The notes under the pieces were generated by a model. The model had not been told where the DNA came from, did not search any database, and saw only the letters and a list, made by a program, of their open reading frames with translations. A stretch of DNA of 64,000 nucleotides from Isosphaera pallida ATCC 43644 (GTDB taxonomy: Bacteria; Planctomycetota; Planctomycetia; Isosphaerales; Isosphaeraceae), in NCBI RefSeq assembly GCF_000186345.1, contig NC_014962.1:4244450-4308449 (forward strand). The letters run 5' to 3'. Shown piece after piece: positions 35,246-45,035 of this stretch (the first letter of the stretch is position 1; the number at the start of each line of letters is the position of its first letter). The translations under genes and the position numbers were made by a program.

Positions 35246-36658
35246 GTGCGGATCACTTTCCACGGAGCGACGCGACAAGTCACCGGCAGCTCCCACCTGC
35301 TGGACATCGGCGACCACCGGATCCTTCTGGACTGTGGGCTTTACGACTCCAACCGATTCGACCTGGATAGCCCCAACCGTCGGATGCCGTTCAACCCGCG
35401 GTCGCTCGACGCCGTGATTGTCTCGCACGCCCACAACGACCACATCGGCCGCCTGCCCTGCCTGATCCGCGACGGCTACACCGGCCCGGTCTACTGCACG
35501 CCCGCCACTGCGGAAATCATGGGCATCATGCTGCGCGATTCGGCGCGGATTCAACGCGAGGATCTGCGGCATGCCTTCAAACGTCGCCCCAACCCCAAGG
35601 ACGACCCCAACCGCGAAATCCGTCTGGCCGACACCCCCCTGTTCGACTTCGCCGACGTCGAACTGCTCCTGGAGGCACTGCGCCCCCTGGACTACGGCGA
35701 GACCATCGACCTGCTCCCTGACATCCAACTCACCCTGCGCAACGCCGGCCACATCCTGGGCTCGGCGATGGTCCAACTCGACTTCCGCGAACACCAGCGG
35801 CGACGCCGCTTCCTCTTCACCGGCGACCTGGGACGACGCAACAGCGGCCTGCTGCCCGACCCAGAGATTGTTCAAGATATTGATATCCTTGTAACCGAGA
35901 GCACTTACGGTCATAAAACCCTTGACCCGACTCACCGCCTCCTCAAGCAGCTCCACGCCATTTTGTTGCGTGCCCACCGCGAGGCAGGCAAGATCATCAT
36001 CCCCGCCTTCAGCCTGGGACGCACCCAACGGATGATCCTGGTCTTCCAGGAACTCTTCCAACGCTACAAGGTCAAACCGATGCCGGTCTTCGTGGACAGC
36101 CCGCTTGGCCTCAAACTCACCGACATCCATCGCCAATTCCCCGATGCCTATGTCCCCTCCGCGCGCCAACTTATGGACGGCGACCCAGACTATTTCAATA
36201 ATCAATATGTTCACTTCTGCTATTCCTTTGAGGACTCGCGACGGATCAATTTTCTACCTGGGCCGATGGTGATTGTGGCTGGCAGCGGGATGTGCGAAGC
36301 CGGGCGGGTTCGCCACCATCTGCGGCACGCCATTCAGCACGACAACAACGCGATTGTGATCGTCAGTTATCAGGCTGAGGGGACGTTGGGCCGTCAGATC
36401 GCCGAGGGAGCCGAGCAGGTTTTGATCGACGATCGTTGGTTCGACTTGAACGCGGCCGTCTACGTGCTAGATGGGTTCTCCGGTCATGCCGACCGCGACG
36501 ATCTAGCATGGTGGTACAGTCAGATCGGCGGCTCGATCGAACACGCCTTTGTGGTTCACGGCGAACCTGAGGCAATGCAAGGTGCGGTCGAACTGCTCCA
36601 ACCTTACGTCCGCAACCCGGTGCGGATGCCTGAGTTGGATGAATCGTTCGAGGTCTGA
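35246..36658 (+). CDS. Metallo-beta-lactamase/beta-CASP family nuclease
   Basis: 470 residues, GTG start at 35246 with AAAGGA 8 bases upstream. The metal site HAHNDHIG near residue 60 gives the HxHxDH pattern, with more ligands in AGHILGSAM and FTGDLGRR. It continues into the beta-CASP domain (STYGHKT, IPAFSLGRTQRMILVF, PVFVDSPLGLK) and the RNA-specificity motif near the C-terminus (IVAGSGMCEAGRVRHHL, SYQAEGTLGRQI, LDGFSGHADRDDL). This is the CPSF-73/RNase J-like group, likely an RNA 3'-end or decay nuclease (bacterial YSH1-type). AT-rich patches occur at about 35870-35935 and 36185-36235. The aldehyde ferredoxin oxidoreductase gene follows 159 bases later. Confidence 0.93.
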   Translation: MRITFHGATRQVTGSSHLLDIGDHRILLDCGLYDSNRFDLDSPNRRMPFNPRSLDAVIVSHAHNDHIGRLPCLIRDGYTGPVYCTPATAEIMGIMLRDSARIQREDLRHAFKRRPNPKDDPNREIRLADTPLFDFADVELLLEALRPLDYGETIDLLPDIQLTLRNAGHILGSAMVQLDFREHQRRRRFLFTGDLGRRNSGLLPDPEIVQDIDILVTESTYGHKTLDPTHRLLKQLHAILLRAHREAGKIIIPAFSLGRTQRMILVFQELFQRYKVKPMPVFVDSPLGLKLTDIHRQFPDAYVPSARQLMDGDPDYFNNQYVHFCYSFEDSRRINFLPGPMVIVAGSGMCEAGRVRHHLRHAIQHDNNAIVIVSYQAEGTLGRQIAEGAEQVLIDDRWFDLNAAVYVLDGFSGHADRDDLAWWYSQIGGSIEHAFVVHGEPEAMQGAVELLQPYVRNPVRMPELDESFEV

Positions 36659-36817
36659 GTCCGGAGCCGGATTGGTGAGCCGCTTTCGTGGCAAGCACCA
36701 ATCCTCCCCCTCGCGTGGGACCCCGACCAGATGCGGACCCGCTCTCCTCGGCTTGCCGGTACCCCTGCATGAACTCGACGGTTTGGGTGCCGGGCCTCCA
36801 ACCAACGAGGTGATAAC

Positions 36818-38899
36818 ATGAGCGCCTCTCGACAGCATCATGTTGGCGTGGGGGTTCATGGGCGGGGTCTGGTGATCGACGCCGCCACCGCAACGGCGCG
36901 CTGGCTGCCAATCCCGCCGGAGGTCGCGCGCAGTTTTTTGGGAGGCGTCGGCCTGTCTTGCTGGGCGTTGGCTCATCTGGCGCGGCAGGCGAACGCCTGG
37001 GACATCCTGGCGCGCGATCCGCTCGATCCCTGCGCCCCGTTGATTTTCGCCTTCAGCCCGCTGGTGGGCAGTCCGTTGACCACTTCGGCGAAGTTCGCGG
37101 TGGCTGCTGTTTCGCCTTTGACCGGGCGATTCTGCGACGCGCTGTGTTCCAGCGGCTTCGCCCTGGCGGGCAAGAAAACTGGAGCCGACTTGCTGGCGAT
37201 CGTGGGACAACACCCCCACCCCGCGGTCCTCTGGATCGACGGTTTGGATCCCTCCCACGACGATCCCGACGCGCTGCCAGCGATCCGCTTCGAGCCGGCT
37301 GGGGACGTTTGGGGGTTGCCCGCGGCCGTGGCGGAGCGTCGTTTGCTGGAGCGCGCCGGTCCCGGCTGGGAACTGGCCGCGATCGGCCCGGCGGGCGAAC
37401 GTCTGATCCCCTTTGCCACCCTCAGCCACGATGGGCGTCACGCCGGGCGCGGCGGTCTGGGCGCGGTGCTGGGCTCCAAGCGTCTCAAGGCGGTCGCGGT
37501 TCGCGGTCGGCGTCGGGTTGCCTGGGCCGACCCCGCCCGCGCCGTCCAGTTGGCCCGCGACCTGTCGGCCCGCTCGTTCGGGCCGGCCACCGCCAAGTAC
37601 CGCGAACTCGGCACCTTGGCCAACCTGCTGGTCTTCAACCGCTTCCAAGCGTTGCCCACCCGCAACTTCGAGTCCGGCTCGTTCGAACAAGTCGAACGCC
37701 TGGCCTTCGACGCCCCTGGCTTCGACCTGGCCCCCGCCAAGCGGGTCGCCCGACGCTCCTGCGTGGCCTGCACCATCGGTTGCGAGCACCTCGTTGCTGC
37801 CCCCGATCGTCGCTCTGCGTCCCGCCTTGCCACCTATTCCAATACCAACACCCGTATTGATACCAATGCTCATGTCAATCCCGACGCCAACAGTTCGCCA
37901 GCCGGGGTGCGGTTGGAGTATGAATCGCTCTTCGCGCTGGGACCGCTTTGCGGTCTGTCCGACCCCGAGGCGGTCGTCGAGGCGGCCCGCTTGTGCGACC
38001 AGGCCGGTCTCGACACCATCACCACCGGCGCGACCTTGGCATTTCTGGCCGAATGCGCTGGCAACGGTTGGATCGACGACCGAGTCGATCCCCAACGCCC
38101 CGATTCTCCCCGACTCCGATTCGGTGATCCCGAAGGATTTCTGGCCGCCCTCGACCAACTGACCCGCTTCCCCGCTCTTTCCCGCTCCTCCGACTCCCCA
38201 TCGCCCCGCGACGCCTGCGAACCCAACCTGGTGGACCTGCTGGCCCTGGGCAGCCGTCGCGCGGCTCAACGGATCGCCCGACTCCACCCTGAAGCCCTCC
38301 GTCTGGCCCCTCACGTCAAAGGTCTGGAATTGCCTGGTTACGACCCCCGCGCCCTGCACGCTTTGGCCGTTGGACTGGCCGTTGGGACCCGTGGAGCCGA
38401 CCACAACCGCTCCTCCGCCTACGACGCCGACTTCTCCGGTCACATCGACCGCTTGGGGGCCAACGACGCAATCGTCGACGCCGTCATCCAGGCCGAAGAT
38501 CGCGCCGCTTGGATCGACTCGCTGATTCTCTGCAAATTCCTCCGCAAACTCTTCACCGATCCCATCGAAGAGACCCTCCCGTTTCTGGAGGCGCTCTGCG
38601 GCTGGAGTATCCCTTTGGACCAAGCCCGCCTCACCGCGCGACGCATCGTCGAATCCCGCCGCCTGGTCAATCGTCGCCTTGGCTGGACCCCCGCCGAAGA
38701 CACCCTGCCGCCACGTCTCTTCGACCCCCCTGCCCTGCCTCAGTCCCCCTTCCTGGACTTCGACTCGTTCCATCGCATGGTTCGCCGGTATCATCAGCAA
38801 CGAGGACTCGACGCCACTGGAGAATTGACTCCCCCCACCCGCGCTCTGCTGGGTTTGGAAGGATTCCCCACCGCTGAGATTCCTCAACCTCAGGCATGA
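36818..38899 (+). CDS. Aldehyde ferredoxin oxidoreductase family protein (tungsten/molybdenum-pterin enzyme)
   Basis: 693 residues. The family oxidises aldehydes to acids with a tungsten-pterin and one 4Fe-4S cluster. Pterin-binding N-terminal motifs are SFLGGVGLSCWALAHL, then SPLTTSAKFAVAAVSPLTGRFCDALCSSGF, and GRGGLGAVLGSKRLKAVAV. The cluster ligands are Cys315, Cys318, Cys322 (CVACTIGC) and Cys572 (LILCKFL). EYESLFALGPLCGL, KGLELPGYDPR and TRGADHNRS are also typical, though GADH has Asp where most have Cys. A Thr/Asn-rich insert of about 25-35 residues follows the cysteine cluster (around 330-362). ATG with GAGG upstream. No ferredoxin subunit or W/Mo transport gene is adjacent. Cytoplasmic. 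Confidence 0.88.
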   Translation: MSASRQHHVGVGVHGRGLVIDAATATARWLPIPPEVARSFLGGVGLSCWALAHLARQANAWDILARDPLDPCAPLIFAFSPLVGSPLTTSAKFAVAAVSPLTGRFCDALCSSGFALAGKKTGADLLAIVGQHPHPAVLWIDGLDPSHDDPDALPAIRFEPAGDVWGLPAAVAERRLLERAGPGWELAAIGPAGERLIPFATLSHDGRHAGRGGLGAVLGSKRLKAVAVRGRRRVAWADPARAVQLARDLSARSFGPATAKYRELGTLANLLVFNRFQALPTRNFESGSFEQVERLAFDAPGFDLAPAKRVARRSCVACTIGCEHLVAAPDRRSASRLATYSNTNTRIDTNAHVNPDANSSPAGVRLEYESLFALGPLCGLSDPEAVVEAARLCDQAGLDTITTGATLAFLAECAGNGWIDDRVDPQRPDSPRLRFGDPEGFLAALDQLTRFPALSRSSDSPSPRDACEPNLVDLLALGSRRAAQRIARLHPEALRLAPHVKGLELPGYDPRALHALAVGLAVGTRGADHNRSSAYDADFSGHIDRLGANDAIVDAVIQAEDRAAWIDSLILCKFLRKLFTDPIEETLPFLEALCGWSIPLDQARLTARRIVESRRLVNRRLGWTPAEDTLPPRLFDPPALPQSPFLDFDSFHRMVRRYHQQRGLDATGELTPPTRALLGLEGFPTAEIPQPQA

Positions 38900-39109
38900 T
38901 CGATCAACAGGTGGAATTTCCATTCGGTTTCATTAGCTGGGGTTTCCATCTCATTTTCACGCTCTTGCCGTTCGATGAAGCGGGGTCTAAGTTTTGTCAA
39001 CGTTCCTTGTCGATATTGACGTGACCCCACCGTTTCGATCGAATTCACGAAGTATTCTCTCCCTCGACTTGCCCACCGTTTCCACCCCCCCCCGCTTGGA
39101 GCTGCTCAC

Positions 39110-42040
39110 GTGTCTCAGACCCCCGCGAACCGTTTGGGCGTTCCCGTGGGAGCCGAAGAAGACTGCGAAGCAATCCCGTTCGAGTCGCCCGGCTCGGTTC
39201 AACCTCACGGCGTCCTGCTGGGGTTGGACCCCGAAACCGATGAAATCCTCGTGGTCAGTGAATCCTGCGAACTATTGCTTGGCCGCCCGGTCGATGCGTT
39301 GCGGGGCCGTCTGGTCGGCGAAGTGTTTGGCGATGTGGAAGGGGAGTTGCTCAGACGGGTCAATGAGGAGGCGCTCGTTCAGGGTCCGCGGTTTTTCCGA
39401 ATCGGTCTGGGGTTGGAGCGGGGCTGCGAAGCACGGGCGCATCACCACGACGGACTGTTTCTGGTCGAGATCGAGCCAATCCCAGAATCGGCTGCGGAGC
39501 CATTCGACCCGGCCCTCAAAGGGTTGCTCGGTCCCTTCGGCTCGTCGTCCGAGTCCGACACAGGATGGTTGATCAACCTGTTGGACGAATCCCGGCGGGT
39601 CGAGAACAGCGGGGAATTTCTGGAGCGGGTGACGCATCAGGTCAAAGTCTTTCTGGGCTACGATCGCGTCTTGATGTTCAAATTCGCTGACGATGAACAC
39701 GGGGAGGTGATCGCCGAGGCGGTGTCTCAAGGGATGGAGCCGTTTTTGGGGTTGCGGTTTCCTTCCTTCGACGTGCCCAAACGGGTCCGGGAGATGTTCC
39801 TGGTCAACCCAGTGCGCTACGTCATGGACATGAAGGCCCCCCCCTCGCCACTGGTGCCTGATCGTCACCCCCGCACCGGACGCCCGATCGACCTGAGCCG
39901 AACCCACCTGCGAAGCATCTCGGACCACTGCCGCGAGTATCGCAACAACATGGGTACCCGCGCCTCACTGGTGGTACCGGTGATCGTCGGCGGGGAGTTG
40001 TGGGGATTGTTGTCTTGTCACCATCGCACTCCGAAACGAGCCTCGGTGGGGTTGCGCATCGCGGCCGCTCAGATCGGTGGCATCGTGGGCAACGCCCTCC
40101 AAACCCTCCAAACCCGCGAACGCCTCCAGGCCCAAAACGAGGTTCAGGAACTCTTCGAGTCACTGCTGTCGGTCAAAGGCGACTCCTTGAGCGGTGAATT
40201 TAGTGAAAGCGCCGAGAAGGTCATGAAGGCGATGAGGGCCAGCGGCGTGGCCCTGGTGGTGGACAGGTCGGTCATGACGGTCGGCCAAACCCCCTCCAAG
40301 GAACAATGCCTCGACCTGGCCCAGCGGGTGGGCGGCGGCGAGTCCCCCTGGCTGTTTTGGACTCAGACGCTGGCTCAAGAGTTTCCCGACCTGGCGGCGA
40401 CCCTTCGTCCCGAGCGCTGTGCGGGGATGCTGGCGACCCGATTGTTCCACGACCGCAACGACTACATGATGTGGTTCCGCCCCGAACAGGCCCGCGAAGT
40501 GATCTGGGCCGGTAACCCGACCCAAGGAGTCCGCACCGTCGGCAACCGCTACGCCCTCTCCCCCCGCGAATCGTTTGAACAATGGCGTCAGGCGGTCGCA
40601 GGCACCTCAGCGGCCTGGGAGAATCGCGACCTCTCGCTGGCCGAGACCTGCCGCACCTGGATCTCCCAACGCATCGCCTCGCTTCGCGCCGACGAGGCCA
40701 ACCGCTCCAAATCCTCCTTCCTCGCCAGCATGAGCCACGAGATCCGCACTCCCCTGACCCTCATTTTGGGTTACACCGAAATGTTGATGGATCAGGAAAC
40801 CGAGCCGTGGAAGACGGAGGCGTTGCGGGTCGTTCGGCACAACGGCGAATATCTGCTGGCGTTGCTCAACGACATTTTGGACCTCTCCAAGATCGAGGCG
40901 GGCAAGTTAGAGACCCGTTTCGAGCCGGTCGATCCGTTCGACCTATTACGCGACGTGGTGGATCCGTTCCAACCACGGGCGCGGGCCAAGGGCTTGCGTC
41001 TGGAATTGACTTGCGCTACGCCGTTGCCCCGCCGCGTCGTGACCGACCCAGTGCGGGTCCGTCAGGTGCTCGTGAACTTGATTGGCAACGCCCTGAAATT
41101 CACCGACCAGGGTTCGGTCCGAGTGGTGGCCTCTGCCGAGTGGGAGCCGACGACGGGTTCGGCCCGCTGGATCGAGATCGCCGTTCACGACACTGGCATC
41201 GGTATGACCCCCGAGCAAATGAGTCGGTTGTTCCGTCCCTTCGAGCAGGTCGATCCGTCGTTAACCCGTCGTCACGAAGGGACCGGCCTCGGTCTGGCAA
41301 TCTCGCGGCGTCTGGCCCGAATGCTGGGCGGCAACATCACGGTGGAGTCAGTCGCAGGCCAGGGAAGCGTCTTCCGCTTCCGCTTCACGCCCGAACCAGA
41401 GTCGGATTTGGCCCTCCCCAACCCCGCCAACCAACCCCAAAGCGGCGAACCGGCCGCGGGGAAACCGACCGCGGGGATCTCGGCCACCGTTTCCAGCAAC
41501 GACGTGTCCTCCCCACCCCCCCAGCCGATGGCTGCGACCGATCCACCGTCCTCCTCGGGATTCCAACTCGTTGCCCGCCACGAACAAACCCCGCCCCCCA
41601 ACCGTCCGCCCGCCCGACTGGCCTCCCGCTCGGTGTTGGTGGTGGAGGACAACCCCGACAACCAGTCGTTGCTCAAGAATTTGCTCATCCGTGAAGGAGC
41701 CACCGTCTTTATCGCCTCCAACGGACGCGAGGCGGTCGAGTTCTTTTTGGAACGCGCCTCCGCCGACCATGACATTGATTTGATCCTCATGGATATGCGC
41801 ATGCCCATCATAGACGGCTACGACGCCACCCGCAAACTCCGTTCGATGGGTCTCAAGACTCCGATCATCGCCTTGACCGCCCAGGCAATGCCAGGGGATC
41901 TGCTGCGTTGCCTGGAAGTCGGCTGCAACGACTACATCTCCAAGCCATTCGCCGCCGCCAGTCTGATCCACACCCTGGTCAAGTGGCTTCAGGTCCAACC
42001 ACCCAATCCGCTTCGCGCGATGCCCGACCATCATCTTTGA
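39110..42040 (+). CDS. Bacteriophytochrome hybrid histidine kinase (PAS-GAF-PHY-HisKA-HATPase-REC)
   Basis: 976 residues, GTG start with GGAG 9 bases upstream. Red/far-red bilin photoreceptor by domain order. The N-terminal PAS has the bilin-attachment Cys19 in [17 protein letters not shown] (the DrBphP Cys24 region). The GAF has SFDVP with the conserved Asp221, [11 protein letters not shown] (272-282), and SCHH with the chromophore His pair. PHY has MWFRPE and the tongue motif SPRESF. The kinase has SHEIRTPL with His543, [16 protein letters not shown] and [14 protein letters not shown]-terminal receiver has phospho-Asp895 in MDMRMP. The GAF Cys/Met-His pair is replaced by His273-Cys274 in DHCREY, which is unusual. 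No haem oxygenase is adjacent. Confidence 0.95.
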   Translation: MSQTPANRLGVPVGAEEDCEAIPFESPGSVQPHGVLLGLDPETDEILVVSESCELLLGRPVDALRGRLVGEVFGDVEGELLRRVNEEALVQGPRFFRIGLGLERGCEARAHHHDGLFLVEIEPIPESAAEPFDPALKGLLGPFGSSSESDTGWLINLLDESRRVENSGEFLERVTHQVKVFLGYDRVLMFKFADDEHGEVIAEAVSQGMEPFLGLRFPSFDVPKRVREMFLVNPVRYVMDMKAPPSPLVPDRHPRTGRPIDLSRTHLRSISDHCREYRNNMGTRASLVVPVIVGGELWGLLSCHHRTPKRASVGLRIAAAQIGGIVGNALQTLQTRERLQAQNEVQELFESLLSVKGDSLSGEFSESAEKVMKAMRASGVALVVDRSVMTVGQTPSKEQCLDLAQRVGGGESPWLFWTQTLAQEFPDLAATLRPERCAGMLATRLFHDRNDYMMWFRPEQAREVIWAGNPTQGVRTVGNRYALSPRESFEQWRQAVAGTSAAWENRDLSLAETCRTWISQRIASLRADEANRSKSSFLASMSHEIRTPLTLILGYTEMLMDQETEPWKTEALRVVRHNGEYLLALLNDILDLSKIEAGKLETRFEPVDPFDLLRDVVDPFQPRARAKGLRLELTCATPLPRRVVTDPVRVRQVLVNLIGNALKFTDQGSVRVVASAEWEPTTGSARWIEIAVHDTGIGMTPEQMSRLFRPFEQVDPSLTRRHEGTGLGLAISRRLARMLGGNITVESVAGQGSVFRFRFTPEPESDLALPNPANQPQSGEPAAGKPTAGISATVSSNDVSSPPPQPMAATDPPSSSGFQLVARHEQTPPPNRPPARLASRSVLVVEDNPDNQSLLKNLLIREGATVFIASNGREAVEFFLERASADHDIDLILMDMRMPIIDGYDATRKLRSMGLKTPIIALTAQAMPGDLLRCLEVGCNDYISKPFAAASLIHTLVKWLQVQPPNPLRAMPDHHL

Positions 42041-42164
42041 CATATTGACATGATCGGCTCGGAGGCTTCGATCGTCGCCAGGGCCGGTCGAGTTTGGCCT
42101 GCCCGATCCGGTCGGGGCGATTCAATACATATCAGTCTATTTGAACAATTCAACCTAACTCAAA

Positions 42165-43541
42165 TCAATGGTGACCCGCACTGGCATAAGCGTGCGCGGT
42201 TCGCCTGCGACGCCCGCGGACGCTCTCGGGGAACATCCCGGCCTGGTCGAGTGTCCCAGAGTCGTCGAAGGGGATCTCTTGGAAGGGGCCGTCGAATGCC
42301 CAGTCGGGAGAGGCTTCGACTTCGGCCTTTAGCGCCGGCGAGACCCACTGGCGGGCCAACTCCAAGGTGTTGGGAATCACCACCAACCGACACTCGGCGG
42401 GATCGAGTCGCCAACAGGTTTTGACTGCTTCTTCGAACACCGCCCGGTCGCTGGCCAGGGTGATCGGCACCCGCGCGCGCTCCAAAAAGCAGGAGGTCAA
42501 CACATTGATCCGCGTGGCCACCGGGTCCATCTTGGCCACCAGCCTCTCGGTGGTCAGGTCGGCAAATCCGACCCCCACAATGTTGCCGTGACTCTCATCT
42601 GACACGTCCAGGACCACCAACCGCGTCACCTTGGGACGGTCGAAATCAGCTTGAGTCTCCACCATCAAACGCCCCAACACATTGGGGTCCATTCCCGCGC
42701 CTGAGTAGTTCTTGCCCAATTCGCCCACCACCAGTACGTCGATTTGGTCGAACGGCAGACGCCCCATCAACGCCCGTGCCCGTTCCAGAAGCGCTGGTTC
42801 ACGGTCCAACACCTCCTCCTTCTCCAGCGCCACGATCTCCGCCGGCAGGTCGTCGGCGTTCTCGATCACCGCCAACCCCAGCGCAAACGGCGTGCGCTCG
42901 ATCAGAAATGCTCCAACCTCGGGTAAAAGCTCCTTCATCCCTCGCAATCCGAGTTTATGAATCTGTTCGGCCCCCTGACGTTTGCCCAGGCCGATGGTGA
43001 GCATCTTAAGGATGCCTGACTCGTAGCGTCCCACGAAATCGGTGTGCGGCTTGATCCGGTTGAGCAGCACGATTCCGTCGGCTCCTAGCGCGTTGCGGTC
43101 GAAGAAGATGGGCAGGCCAAAGCGGTTGGTCCCTAGACGTTCGGTTTCCATGTCGGTTCGAATTTCGACCCCCATCGCCTGCTCGGTGATCCCGTAGTCG
43201 GCTAGCAGACGCCGCTGGCCTTCGGGAGTGGCCCCGCCGTGGCTGCCCATCGCCGCAACGATGAATACCCGATACCCCATCTCTTTGAGCGTGGTCACCG
43301 CAGCCCGGGCCAATCGGGGAATCGTGGTGATGCCTCGGCTGCCAATGCCCAGCGCGATCGTGCCGCCAGGGGCGACCCGTTGGCTCAGGCGGCTGCCTCG
43401 AATCAATCGGGCGAGTTCCGCCTCGGGATCAGCGACGGTCGGCGGGATCGAAACCCGGCGGATCGGCGCGAGGGGGGGCAACGTCAATCCGACAGAAGCG
43501 GTCGCAATGGATGTCGAGGTCAAGGGCGGAGTGGCGGACAT
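42165..43541 (-). CDS. LarA-like protein (DUF2088 domain)
   Basis: 458 residues. The DUF2088/LarA N-terminal fold is visible: TIALGIGSRGITTIPRLARA, then VFIVAAMGSHGGATPEGQRRLL and IVLLNRIKPHTDF, then ESGILKMLTIGLGKRQGAEQIHK. LarA is a nickel-pincer lactate racemase, but most DUF2088 proteins are not proven to bind that cofactor, and the key LarA ligands cannot be assigned from sequence here. The C-terminal half (DQIDVLVVGELGKNYSGAGMDPN and VLDVSDESHGNIVGVGFAD) is the part most LarA relatives share. ATG start is clear. No LarB/C/E maturation genes in the window, so the activity is unassigned. Confidence 0.8.
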   Translation of the reverse strand: MSATPPLTSTSIATASVGLTLPPLAPIRRVSIPPTVADPEAELARLIRGSRLSQRVAPGGTIALGIGSRGITTIPRLARAAVTTLKEMGYRVFIVAAMGSHGGATPEGQRRLLADYGITEQAMGVEIRTDMETERLGTNRFGLPIFFDRNALGADGIVLLNRIKPHTDFVGRYESGILKMLTIGLGKRQGAEQIHKLGLRGMKELLPEVGAFLIERTPFALGLAVIENADDLPAEIVALEKEEVLDREPALLERARALMGRLPFDQIDVLVVGELGKNYSGAGMDPNVLGRLMVETQADFDRPKVTRLVVLDVSDESHGNIVGVGFADLTTERLVAKMDPVATRINVLTSCFLERARVPITLASDRAVFEEAVKTCWRLDPAECRLVVIPNTLELARQWVSPALKAEVEASPDWAFDGPFQEIPFDDSGTLDQAGMFPESVRGRRRRTAHAYASAGHH

Positions 43542-43797
43542 GAGATTCTCTTCTCAAATCAAAGATGAATGACAGCGAATCCGACCCAGCTCGGCTCGGC
43601 TCGATTTGTTGACGTGAGGTTTGGCAAACCAGCGAGGAGGTCGCGGGAGGGAGGTCCCCGTGGAACGAATACAATCGGGTGAGGTCGCTTGCCTGCCCTC
43701 CGTTGGATTTCTTGGGGAGGGTAACGGGAACGCGACCTGGTTCCGTTGGGTTCCATCCAACACCAGCCCCGTCGTTTCGACAAGGGAGAGACGCCTT

Positions 43798-44682
43798 GTG
43801 ACCACGCCTGTCTCAGATTCGCCCGACCAAATTCGTCAACGTCAGGAACGCAGTTGGAGTCGCTCGGCCCACGGCTGGGCAGGACGTCGCGCCACCTTCG
43901 AGGCCGGCGCACGGGTGGTCTCGCATCGTCTCGCCGACGCCGTCGGCCTGACTCTGGGACTCAACCTCGATCTCGCCGACTTGGCCTGCGGCGCAGGGGA
44001 GCCGACCCTGACCCTGGCGCGTCGTTTAGGACCGCTGGGAACCCTCGTGGGTCTCGACCTGGCCCACGGCATGATTGTGGAAGCTCGCCGCGCCGCCGTT
44101 CAAGAGCGGGTCGAAGATCGGGTCCGTTTCGAGATCGGCGACCTTGAGGCTTTACCGCTGGCCGATGGCTCGCAGGACGCGGCCACCTGCCGTTGGGGGC
44201 TCATGTTCGCGGTGGATCCCAGCTTGGCGTTGCGCGAGGTGGTCCGCATCCTCAAGCCGGGTGGACGATTCGCCGCCTCGGTTTGGGACCACGCGCGACA
44301 CGTCCCGATGATCGCTTTGGCCCGCGACGCCGCCCAAGCCACCCTGAATGCTCCCGCCCCAACCCCCGACGCCCCCGAACCGTTTCGCTTGGCCGACCGC
44401 GACGCCCTCCGCGCTCGTTTCCTCGACGCCGGCTTCGAACCCGATTCGATCAACGTGGAGGAGCAAATGGTCACCTGGGAATTCCTCGACGCCGAAGAGT
44501 ATTGCGCCTTCCATCTGGAAGTTTCCGCCGCCCTCGCCGACCTCTACCACCAACGCCCCTATGAGGCACAAGCCGCGTTCCGCCAGGTCATGAGCGAATC
44601 AGCCCATCAGTTCGCGGACCCCCACGGCATCGTAAGGATGCCCTGTCGCGCCTTGATCTGGCAGGCGCGGACTCTCAATTAA
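43798..44682 (+). CDS. SAM-dependent methyltransferase (class I)
   Basis: 294 residues, GTG start at 43798 preceded by AAGGGAGAG. Rossmann-type methyltransferase. Motif I is LADLACGAGEPTLTLARRLG, with the variant DLACGAGE for DxGxGxG. VGLDLAHGMIVEARRAA binds the SAM ribose. Motif post I FEIGDLEALPLADGS and CRWGLMF follow, and LREVVRILKPGGRFAASVW is the UbiE/COQ5-like motif. A C-terminal region of about 100 residues with FHLEVSAALADLYHQRP forms the substrate side. Resembles UbiE/menaquinone-type or small-molecule C- or O-methyltransferases; substrate unknown. The frame upstream to 43621 is not protein-like. It converges with the sulfatase gene across a large inverted repeat. Confidence 0.85.
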   Translation: MTTPVSDSPDQIRQRQERSWSRSAHGWAGRRATFEAGARVVSHRLADAVGLTLGLNLDLADLACGAGEPTLTLARRLGPLGTLVGLDLAHGMIVEARRAAVQERVEDRVRFEIGDLEALPLADGSQDAATCRWGLMFAVDPSLALREVVRILKPGGRFAASVWDHARHVPMIALARDAAQATLNAPAPTPDAPEPFRLADRDALRARFLDAGFEPDSINVEEQMVTWEFLDAEEYCAFHLEVSAALADLYHQRPYEAQAAFRQVMSESAHQFADPHGIVRMPCRALIWQARTLN

Positions 44683-44684
44683 CC

Positions 44685-44990
44685 GTGTGGGGAGTGGGGG
44701 GTGGGGGGTGGCGGGTTTGGAATAGATTGTGGGGTAGTTGGAGGCGCAACGGCGGAGTTGGGGATAATGGAACGCGGCGAAATGCGATCTTTGGATCGGT
44801 TTTGGATCACACGGGATCAGGTCAACACCTTCCCAGAGCATGAGGAGCAACCCCGTTGGGGTCGAGAATCGGGAACGTGACGCGTCTTGGCTTCCCCTTC
44901 AACCCATCATCCCCAACTCCCCCACTTCACCTCCAAGTTCCCCCACAACCAATTCCAAACCCGCCACTTCCCACTCCTCACTTCCCACAC
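44685..44990. repeat. Large imperfect inverted repeat with heptad arms
   Basis: Left arm 44685-44763 and right arm 44911-44990 align in inverted orientation at about 65 of 80 positions. The best core is the 25-base segment around 44711-44736 versus 44941-44966, with 23 or more matches. A 147-base spacer separates the arms. Both arms end in C/G-rich heptads. The element occupies the space between the convergent methyltransferase and sulfatase genes. It has no coding capacity and no obvious target-site duplication. It could be a non-autonomous repeat, a very large bidirectional terminator or a recombination product. Confidence 0.7.
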
Positions 44991-45035
44991 CCCACACCCC
45001 ACCCCCCACACCCCACTCCCCACACCTCATTCCCG
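44966..45035. repeat. Degenerate heptanucleotide tandem array (consensus ACACCCC)
   Basis: Ten consecutive 7-base units from 44966: ACTTCCC, ACTCCTC, ACTTCCC, ACACCCC twice, ACCCCCC, ACACCCC, ACTCCCC, ACACCTC and ATTCCCG. The array runs into the last three codons and stop of the sulfatase gene (its stop is at 45027-45029). Similar short tandem heptads are known from cyanobacteria; here they also form the outer part of the inverted repeat. Confidence 0.75.

Noticed and set aside
34952-36214. 420-codon open frame on the minus strand
   Set aside because: Antisense to the beta-CASP nuclease gene, which has all metal-binding motifs.
36503-38923. 806-codon open frame on the minus strand
   Set aside because: It is antisense to the aldehyde ferredoxin oxidoreductase gene, whose family motifs are clear. 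High GC keeps the opposite frame open, and the translation is low-complexity Gly/Arg/Val with no recognisable motif.
44966-45035. Possible CRISPR-like or satellite array
   Set aside because: The units are only 7 bases, imperfect and without spacers. Kept as a heptad repeat, not a CRISPR.
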